From NCBI GenBank assembly GCA_002315945.1, contig DCIJ01000024.1, positions 1 to 13,676 on the forward strand: a stretch of DNA of 13,676 nucleotides. The letters are read 5' to 3'. A model generated the notes under the pieces. That model searched no databases. It saw nothing but the letters and a program-made list of their open reading frames with translations, and had not been told where the DNA came from. Position numbers and translations under genes: made by a program. The DNA comes from Lachnospiraceae bacterium UBA1729. Lineage in GTDB: Bacteria > Bacillota > Clostridia > Lachnospirales > Lachnospiraceae. Positions 1 to 5,633 of this stretch are shown here, piece after piece. Positions within the stretch are counted from its first letter, which is position 1. Every line of letters starts with the position of its first letter.

Positions 1-752
1 ATTCCCCACAGAGCTTCCTGCTCCTGCTCCATGGCATTATAGGGAACAGTTGTAATTACCACACGTATTCCTCTGTTCTGGCAATACTCAATAAACTCCC
101 CAATCAATGGAGCATCCGTATCTTCGTACAGCTTTGCACTGGACTCATCTACATAGGGATATCTTTCAACTTCCGTTACTTTATTGGAAAATTCATATCC
201 CATGTGCCCCTTTGAGCTTAGTCCATGTAATCTGAAATCTCCTCTGTCCAGACTTTTCCAACGCTCATGATATCTGATTATTGGAAATAATATCTCCATG
301 GTTTCTTTAGAATCCCCATACAGACTTCTGGTTGCCTCTATTTTTGTTTTATTTAAGGGAAAACCATCTGCAAATTCATGAAAACCAATAAAAGTTTCAT
401 CTGGATCACTTCTATCCCAATAGTTTTCCACATCCAGCACCACAACCTGTGGATTACAATACTGTAACGCCAGCTTAAGCATGGGAAGATTTCTTCGAAT
501 ATCATTGTATTCCGAACATAAAATATATGAAGTTGCTGAATATTTCTCCCATAATCTTACGGGAATAACAGCATTCATTACATGACTTGTTCCAACAAAT
601 AAAATATCCGGTTGGGAATTTGCATAAATCAAATCCCCATACCGGTTTGCAGATACTTTTCTATTTAGAATTGTCTCAACACGGAAAAATGCTGCAAAAG
701 TAAAAGTGATTAATAATGCTGCAATTACCGTACTACTAAGAATTTTTTTCAT
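1..752 (-). CDS. Membrane-anchored SGNH/GDSL-type protein (DltD/AlgX-like), 3' end cut by window
   Basis: About 250 codons are open from the ATG at 752 to the window edge, so the C-terminus is missing. Residues 2-22 form one hydrophobic segment after MKK (signal anchor or uncleaved signal peptide), which places the rest outside the membrane. Residues 52-63 (FVGTSHVMNAVI) look like block I of SGNH hydrolases, with Ser56 as candidate nucleophile. The stretch around 217-240 (EFIEYC, then a VVITTVPYN strand) fits the later part of that fold. The catalytic Asp-x-x-His block would lie beyond the edge. DltD and AlgJ/AlgX-type proteins with this layout work with MBOAT acyltransferases on extracytoplasmic acyl transfer. 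Sitting 59 bases after the PLP-enzyme gene with no terminator, it probably completes the carrier/ligase module. A TTG at 761, in frame, lies closer to a GGTGAG ribosome site and could be the true start. Family is fairly sure, reaction is inferred. Confidence 0.8.
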   Translation of the reverse strand, partial: MKKILSSTVIAALLITFTFAAFFRVETILNRKVSANRYGDLIYANSQPDILFVGTSHVMNAVIPVRLWEKYSATSYILCSEYNDIRRNLPMLKLALQYCNPQVVVLDVENYWDRSDPDETFIGFHEFADGFPLNKTKIEATRSLYGDSKETMEILFPIIRYHERWKSLDRGDFRLHGLSSKGHMGYEFSNKVTEVERYPYVDESSAKLYEDTDAPLIGEFIEYCQNRGIRVVITTVPYNAMEQEQEALWG

Positions 753-811
753 GAATATCAAGGTTTCTCACCACAACACAACACGCTTTGCCTGTGTCAT
801 TATGGTAAGTA

Positions 812-1993
812 CTAAAAATTGAATTGACTACTTTCTATTTCATCACGGACCAGTTTATATTCCCCATCCTGTCCTACTGAATATACACTTGGAAGTCTTC
901 TACTTAAAAACAGCGCAATTCCCTCAGTGATGCTGTAGGCTCCAACCTCTTTAAATATAAGCTTGTCTCCCACTTTCAGATCCTCTATGGGTACATCTCT
1001 GGCGATAATATCATTAAAGCTACATAGTGAACCAAAAATCATCCATTTAGTAGTATCAGCACTTAACTGGTTATTTGTCTTTCCACTACCAAGCTTTTCT
1101 ATAATAGGCGTTTTTAGAGCCATGTTCTGGCCATAGTAACTTAACTGATTCTTTCCACCATCAATTATGCAGACATTTACTCCATCATTAAATTTTACAT
1201 CTGCAACTTTTGTAATATAGCTTCCTATTGAGGCCGAAAAAAATCTTCCCATTTCCAGAGTAGTATCGTATGAAAAATCTTTTTCAACCAGATAAGAAAC
1301 CAGTTCCTCAAACAAAGAAAACTGATTCTCAAAGTTATCATCTGTAAAATATGGAACAGTAAGTCCAGGACCATATTCAAACAGCTGTGGCTTCCATCCA
1401 TATTTCTTATCAAGCAAATTAACAAACTCTTCTATCTTGTCAATTTCTTTTTTAAGCTTTTCAATCTTCTTTTTTGCAGTACCTGTAAAATAGTGGATAC
1501 CTATGATTTCAACATTGCTATTACTATTTCTGTTAGCAATAATTTCTTCAAAGACGGAAGCATCCATTCCAAACTGGGCACCATTTGACAGACGCAGAAT
1601 GGTCTTTACCTGTTTATTTTGTAATTTTGCCTGTCTGCAAATATACTCATAATGAAGTGCTGACTCTGCAGTGATAATACCAACTCCACTGCTTATTCCA
1701 TCCGCCACATATTCTTCTTCCTTGTTTACTCCAGAAAGTACAACCTTTGAAAGATCAATACCAGTCTTTTTACAGATATCAAGCTCACCCCAGGAGCACA
1801 CCTCGAAGGCATGAACATACTTATCCATGCATTTTATAATAAAGGAATTAGCTTTAATCGCATAACACAGATTGATTTTACTATCTGCTTCCTTCGCAAG
1901 GCTTTTCTTAAGTTGTAATAAATTCTCCATTCTGTTTGAAAGAATTCTTTCATCAAAAATAAAGCATGGAGTCTTCAGTTCGTCTATTCTCAT
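812..1993 (-). CDS. Fold-type III PLP enzyme, DAP/ornithine/lysine decarboxylase family
   Basis: This 393-residue protein has the two-domain layout of alanine-racemase-fold PLP decarboxylases. The PLP lysine is probably Lys47 in YAIKANS near the N-terminus. His167 (GIHYFTGT) fits the residue that stacks on the PLP ring, EYGPGL at 206-211 the glycine loop for the phosphate, and EMGR at 247-250 the following conserved Glu/Arg. In the C-terminal beta domain, Cys324 (GSLCSFND) and Tyr353 (GAYS) match the Cys/Asp and Tyr positions that complete the dimer active site. Several motifs deviate from textbook DapC/LysA forms, for example TGT in place of IGS after the histidine, so the substrate is unclear. 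Its ATG overlaps the stop of the adenylating enzyme by 4 bases (ATGA), implying translational coupling. It probably prepares the amino acid or amine that the neighbouring ligase loads. Racemase activity is an alternative. Confidence 0.88.
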   Translation of the reverse strand: MRIDELKTPCFIFDERILSNRMENLLQLKKSLAKEADSKINLCYAIKANSFIIKCMDKYVHAFEVCSWGELDICKKTGIDLSKVVLSGVNKEEEYVADGISSGVGIITAESALHYEYICRQAKLQNKQVKTILRLSNGAQFGMDASVFEEIIANRNSNSNVEIIGIHYFTGTAKKKIEKLKKEIDKIEEFVNLLDKKYGWKPQLFEYGPGLTVPYFTDDNFENQFSLFEELVSYLVEKDFSYDTTLEMGRFFSASIGSYITKVADVKFNDGVNVCIIDGGKNQLSYYGQNMALKTPIIEKLGSGKTNNQLSADTTKWMIFGSLCSFNDIIARDVPIEDLKVGDKLIFKEVGAYSITEGIALFLSRRLPSVYSVGQDGEYKLVRDEIESSQFNF

Positions 1994-3531
1994 AATGCAG
2001 CAAGCTTTCTTCTATCTATCTTTGCATGTTCGTTTAATGGCAATGCTTCCATCCACTGAATTTTTCCAGGCATCATAAATGCAGGAAGTTTTTCCTTTAT
2101 GGCACTTCTGACTAAAGCATCACATTCACTCTGACTGCTATAGTATAGGGAAATTAATTCCTCGCTTTCCTTGTAGGTACAGCATGCCATATGAACTTCA
2201 TCCAATGCATTCACCACCACTTCAATCTCACTTAACTCAATTCGGTGGCCCATATGCTTAATCTGGAAATCCTTACGACTTACATAGTAAAGATTTCCTT
2301 CCTCATCATATTTTCCAAGATCGCCTGTTTTATATATTAGATCCTGATATGCTGATACATCTGGATCCTGAACAAAGGCTTTTGCTGTCTGCTCAGGATT
2401 GTTATAATATCCCAACGCAAGGCAGGTTCCCTTTACACATATTTCTCCCAGCTTCTCTGGCTCAGTGATTCGTTTTAGAGTTTCTGTATCCTGTAAAAAT
2501 ACTTCACTGTTTTCGAATGCTTCGCCCAAAGGAAGATTCTGTGTATCCTCAAATTCTCTATCTACAATATAGTAATTGCAGTTACAGGTAATCTCTGTTG
2601 GACCATACAGATTTACATAGGTTACCTGTGGCAGATACTCCTTCAGGTATTTTAAACACTTAATGGGCATAACCTCTCCAGAGAACATAATTAACTTCAA
2701 ATCATCTGGGATACATGCTTCAAAAAGCTTAAAGTTCTGAACTATTCTTAATGCACTTACAGCCCATACAAGAGTATTTACTTTGTTTTCCTTCAGGTAT
2801 GGTAACAGTGAAGATGGCATAACAAAGTATGCCTTTGGAATTACTACAACCGTACCACCCATAAACAGTGCATTGTAAATATCCTTAACAGATACATCAA
2901 AATCAAAAGGAGCCTGATTTCCAAATATTGGATATTCAGGGAAAGGAAACACCTCTGTAAATCTATTTACCAAATCCAATACGGATCTGTGTGCAACCAA
3001 AACACCCTTTGGAACACCTGTTGTACCAGAGGTAAAGATTGCATACAAAGGATCTGTATCTATTCCTGTTCTTCTGACTTTTTTCAAAGCAAGAACTTCT
3101 TCTTCCAAAAGTGACTCCTGCTCATCATAATTTTTACTGCCGGCAGGTGTTTCTGAAAATGGAATTACATTTTCAACTGTCAGTTTTCTCTTGGTAGCTG
3201 ACAGCATAAGTACAGGATTTAGAGTCTCAATAATTAAGTCAATTCTCTGTTTAGGTAAAGTTGCATCAATTGGAACATAAAAATTACCACTATATACAAC
3301 TGACATGAACAGCAACAGACTTTTGATATTCCTGTCAACAAACACTGCTACTGGTTTATTTTTTTCTCCATCACAAAGGCCGGCCCTTTCCCTAATCCAA
3401 AGGCCGGTTCTGGATGCCACTGTCTTTAAGTTGGAATAACTAATCTCTTCGTCCTTATCCTTAAAAACTATTCTCTCAGGATATTTTGAAGCAGATTCTT
3501 CCAACAGGCTCAATACATTAAATTTATTCAT
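1990..3531 (-). CDS. Adenylating amino-acid (AMP-forming) ligase, DltA/NRPS A-domain-like
   Basis: This 513-residue protein is a stand-alone adenylation domain close to the length of DltA (about 505). The core motifs are in order: A3 phosphate loop FTSGTTGVPKG (166-176), A4-like FDFDVSVKD (209-217), A5 YGPTEIT (309-315), A7 YKTGDLGKY (400-408), A8 GHRIELSEIE (428-437), and A10 with Lys504 in AKIDRRKL. All residues needed for ATP use appear present. Such enzymes activate a carboxylate as acyl-AMP and pass it to the phosphopantetheine thiol of a carrier protein. That carrier is very probably the product of the gene just upstream, which ends 3 bases before this start. The specificity pocket differs from DltA in the segment VWAVSALRIVQNF (255-267), where DltA carries its chirality-selecting cysteine, so D-alanine should not be assumed. 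It acts in the cytoplasm. Family certain, substrate unknown. Confidence 0.93.
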   Translation of the reverse strand: MNKFNVLSLLEESASKYPERIVFKDKDEEISYSNLKTVASRTGLWIRERAGLCDGEKNKPVAVFVDRNIKSLLLFMSVVYSGNFYVPIDATLPKQRIDLIIETLNPVLMLSATKRKLTVENVIPFSETPAGSKNYDEQESLLEEEVLALKKVRRTGIDTDPLYAIFTSGTTGVPKGVLVAHRSVLDLVNRFTEVFPFPEYPIFGNQAPFDFDVSVKDIYNALFMGGTVVVIPKAYFVMPSSLLPYLKENKVNTLVWAVSALRIVQNFKLFEACIPDDLKLIMFSGEVMPIKCLKYLKEYLPQVTYVNLYGPTEITCNCNYYIVDREFEDTQNLPLGEAFENSEVFLQDTETLKRITEPEKLGEICVKGTCLALGYYNNPEQTAKAFVQDPDVSAYQDLIYKTGDLGKYDEEGNLYYVSRKDFQIKHMGHRIELSEIEVVVNALDEVHMACCTYKESEELISLYYSSQSECDALVRSAIKEKLPAFMMPGKIQWMEALPLNEHAKIDRRKLAAL

Positions 3532-3534
3532 ATA

Positions 3535-3759
3535 CTAGTCCTGAAGTTCCTGAATCATTTCCCACATTGCTTCAGCGGAGTTGAAATTTTCAGGCTTTAA
3601 CTGAGCTACTGTTACTTCTACATCAAAGGTATCATTAATTGCATTAACAATAGTAATAATATCAAAAGAAGCAAGAATACCATCATCAATAAGTGCATCC
3701 TCTAACTCAAAATCTACGTCTGGTTTTGCTTTCTGCAAAATCTGCATTAATTCATCCAT
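3535..3759 (-). CDS. Acyl/peptidyl carrier protein (DltC-like)
   Basis: A 74-residue acidic protein with the length and four-helix pattern of carrier proteins. The phosphopantetheine attachment site is Ser31 in DDGILASFDI (25-34). The residue before the serine is Ala instead of the usual Asp of the DSL/DSF motif, which is unusual. The start is supported by AAAGGAG six bases before ATG. The stop (TAG) lies 3 bases before the adenylating enzyme start, so the two are surely a pair: the ligase loads the carrier's thiol and the acyl group is then passed to a membrane acceptor or transferase. It follows fliS by 40 bases without a terminator, and a candidate promoter overlaps the fliS stop. It is not likely to be the fatty-acid AcpP, which has a DSLD motif and sits among fab genes. 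Confidence 0.92.
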   Translation of the reverse strand: MDELMQILQKAKPDVDFELEDALIDDGILASFDIITIVNAINDTFDVEVTVAQLKPENFNSAEAMWEMIQELQD

Positions 3760-3798
3760 AATTGTCTCCTTTAACTATATTTCAGATAATTTTTTTAG

Positions 3799-3807
3799 AT
3801 TATACCA
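3799..3807 (-). promoter_or_regulatory. Candidate extended -10 promoter for the carrier/ligase module
   Basis: On the minus strand the sequence reads TGGTATAAT: a perfect TATAAT (3804-3799) with the TG extension. The -35 region (TTTTAA at 17 bases) is poor, as is tolerated with an extended -10. Transcription would start near 3792, leaving a leader of about 33 bases with AAAGGAG before the carrier gene. The fliS stop TAA (3802-3800) lies inside the -10 box. Confidence 0.5.
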
Positions 3808-4264
3808 AAAACCCTCGATTATTAAAAGCAGATGAATTTTCATTTATAGAATTTTTATTATATGTGTATCCTGCGTACAGCTTTTCCGAGTTACTCATAA
3901 TGGGATCCTGGCAGTCTTTTTTAGCTACCTCAATCCAGGTTTCCCTTAATGAAGTAATCAGCTTTTCGCATATTTCCAGACATTCTATTTTATTTGAAGC
4001 AATTGCCCTGGACATCTGTTTGTAAAAATAGGTGTACAGACTATAGTAGTTTGCCCCCAATTCTGTATTAATACGCGCAGATTTTTTCAACTCAACAATA
4101 CATCTCTTGGCATTGTTTACTGCATTTAAAAATGCTTCCTCATCCTTTGCCTGATATGCTTCACCTATATATTCCAGCGTAATATCATATAAAACCACTA
4201 TCATCTGGGAAGAATTTGCTTCAGTTATTTTTAGTGTAAATTCTTTTTTCTTTTCGTTTGTCAT
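3800..4264 (-). CDS. fliS: Flagellin export chaperone FliS
   Basis: A 154-residue, mostly helical protein matching FliS across residues 10-116. The helix with MIVVLYDITLEYI (21-33) corresponds to the conserved LMLYDGAI region, ANYYSLYTYFYKQM (71-84) to the YDYMYRRL helix, and LRETW (106-110) to the LRDAW signature. FliS binds the C-terminal D0 helix of newly made flagellin in the cytoplasm and keeps it unpolymerised until export. The gene starts 2 bases after the flagellin stop with only a weak ribosome site, so translation is probably coupled, as expected for a chaperone and its client. It is longer than the usual 125-135 residues because of a polar, asparagine-rich tail (about 117-154) that common FliS proteins lack. 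The N-terminal segment is also divergent, which may reflect pairing with the atypical flagellin upstream. Confidence 0.88.
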   Translation of the reverse strand: MTNEKKKEFTLKITEANSSQMIVVLYDITLEYIGEAYQAKDEEAFLNAVNNAKRCIVELKKSARINTELGANYYSLYTYFYKQMSRAIASNKIECLEICEKLITSLRETWIEVAKKDCQDPIMSNSEKLYAGYTYNKNSINENSSAFNNRGFLV

Positions 4265-4266
4265 AA

Positions 4267-5619
4267 TTACTGTAAGAGCTGAAGTACCTGGCTGGGTCTC
4301 TCATTTGCCTGGGATACCATGGAAGTGCCGGCCTGAACCAGTACCTGGTAGTTTGTATACTTTGTCATTTCTTCTGCCATGTCTGTGTCGGTTATTGTTG
4401 AATAGGCTTTTGTCATATTCTCTTCGGTAGCATCAAGACTGTTTATTGCGTGCTCCAGTCTATTTTCATATGCTCCAAGGCGAGCTCTGTGAAGCGACAG
4501 CATGTTTATTGCATCCGAAGAGGCCTTTATTGCTCTACATGAGTCTTCATATGTTGCAACAGACAGTTTATCAATCTGAAGGGTCTTTGTGTTGACCGCG
4601 CTCAAATTCATGTTAAGCTCCTGTCCTTCTTCTGCACCTATCTGAATTACCATTCCACCATAGCCCTTCAGTTCAACTCTTGTTTCAACCTTATACACCT
4701 CATATCTGACTTCCTTAGTTTTGGTTGTCTTAGTTTCCTCATCAATAACAGGTGCATCAAACTCATCTTTTTCTACTACAGTAATATCTTTTGTATCAGG
4801 AGTCTGCCCTGTTATTTCACTATTATTGGAAAATAATCTATCCCAATCCATTGAAAGAGACAGATCAAATTCGTTATCACCAGTAATTTGAAGAGTATCC
4901 TTATAATGGCTTACGCTATAGACCGGATTATTTATTGTCTTATATTCTATCTCTTCGTTAGTCTTTGGATGAGTAAAGCTTGCTTCATCATTAAGCTTTA
5001 CCTCAAAATCGTTAGGATTATTTACATCTAATCCCGCTTCCATGATTTCATAGGCTCCGCTAAATTCATAATCTGCTATGTCATCGTTATATTCCATAAC
5101 TTTTCCAACATAGAATGTGAACTTGTAATAGCCAGCCCTGCACTTATCATTGTAATCAAGCACATCTACACCAACTGAATTGGTGTATCCCTTTACTCCT
5201 ACGCTTCCGTCTAACAGATTAATTCCATTAAACTCTGTTGTCTCGGAAATTCTATCTATCTCTTCTTTTAATTTCTGAACTTCCATTTCAACATTAGCTC
5301 TGTCGGAATCGCTAAGTACACCATTACTTGCCTTAATGGAAAGTTCATTAATACGTGTCAGCATATCCTGCACTTCATTCAATGCGCCTTCAGCAGTCTC
5401 AACTACATTAACACCATCTGACGCGTTATCACTTGCCAGCTCCAGACCCTTAATCTGGAGGCGCATTTTTCTTGATATTGCAATACCTGACGGATTATCC
5501 TTCGCATGGTTAATCTTGTATCCTGTTGACAGTCTTTCTGTAGCCTTTTCCAAAGCTGTTTCATTTTTATTAAGCGACTGAGCTGCAAGATAAGCTGACA
5601 TATTATAATTTATCTTCAT
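4267..5619 (-). CDS. fliC: Flagellin (possibly a minor one)
   Basis: A 450-residue flagellin. The N-terminal D0/D1 region (1-140) begins MKINYNMSAY, continues with RLSTGYKIN and DNPSGIAIS, and ends with FNGINLLDG. The C-terminal D1/D0 region (about 345-450) contains LGAYENRLEHAI, TDTDMAEEM and a terminal RPSQVLQLLQ. Between them lies a variable acidic domain of about 200 residues, the surface-exposed part of the filament. LTRINELSI (87-95) keeps the Arg and Leu that TLR5 contacts in other flagellins. Export is by the flagellar type III system, with no signal peptide. The ribosome site TAGGAG overlaps the stop of the preceding gene and is 11 bases from ATG, longer than ideal. The gene has no clear promoter of its own and contains two cysteines (160 and 361), rare in flagellins. 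These points suggest a minor or specialised filament protein. FlgL is less likely given the adjacent FliS gene and the C-terminal motif. Confidence 0.93.
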   Translation of the reverse strand: MKINYNMSAYLAAQSLNKNETALEKATERLSTGYKINHAKDNPSGIAISRKMRLQIKGLELASDNASDGVNVVETAEGALNEVQDMLTRINELSIKASNGVLSDSDRANVEMEVQKLKEEIDRISETTEFNGINLLDGSVGVKGYTNSVGVDVLDYNDKCRAGYYKFTFYVGKVMEYNDDIADYEFSGAYEIMEAGLDVNNPNDFEVKLNDEASFTHPKTNEEIEYKTINNPVYSVSHYKDTLQITGDNEFDLSLSMDWDRLFSNNSEITGQTPDTKDITVVEKDEFDAPVIDEETKTTKTKEVRYEVYKVETRVELKGYGGMVIQIGAEEGQELNMNLSAVNTKTLQIDKLSVATYEDSCRAIKASSDAINMLSLHRARLGAYENRLEHAINSLDATEENMTKAYSTITDTDMAEEMTKYTNYQVLVQAGTSMVSQANERPSQVLQLLQ

Positions 5620-5633
5620 ATTTTTTTCTGCTC

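Noticed and set aside
753..811. Possible terminator or promoter between the PLP-enzyme and SGNH genes
   Set aside because: ACAC/GTGT repeats allow only weak stems with no T-tract, and no -10/-35 pair is convincing; read-through is assumed.
1990..3531. Reading the ligase and carrier as the housekeeping dltA/dltC
   Set aside because: Motifs fit the family, but the pocket region differs from DltA, the order is carrier-ligase-PLP enzyme-SGNH and not dltABCD, and the neighbours are flagellar, so the names were not assigned.
4265..4266. Possible separate promoter for fliS
   Set aside because: Only 2 bases separate it from flagellin and no promoter motif is evident in the flagellin 3' end; coupling is the better explanation.
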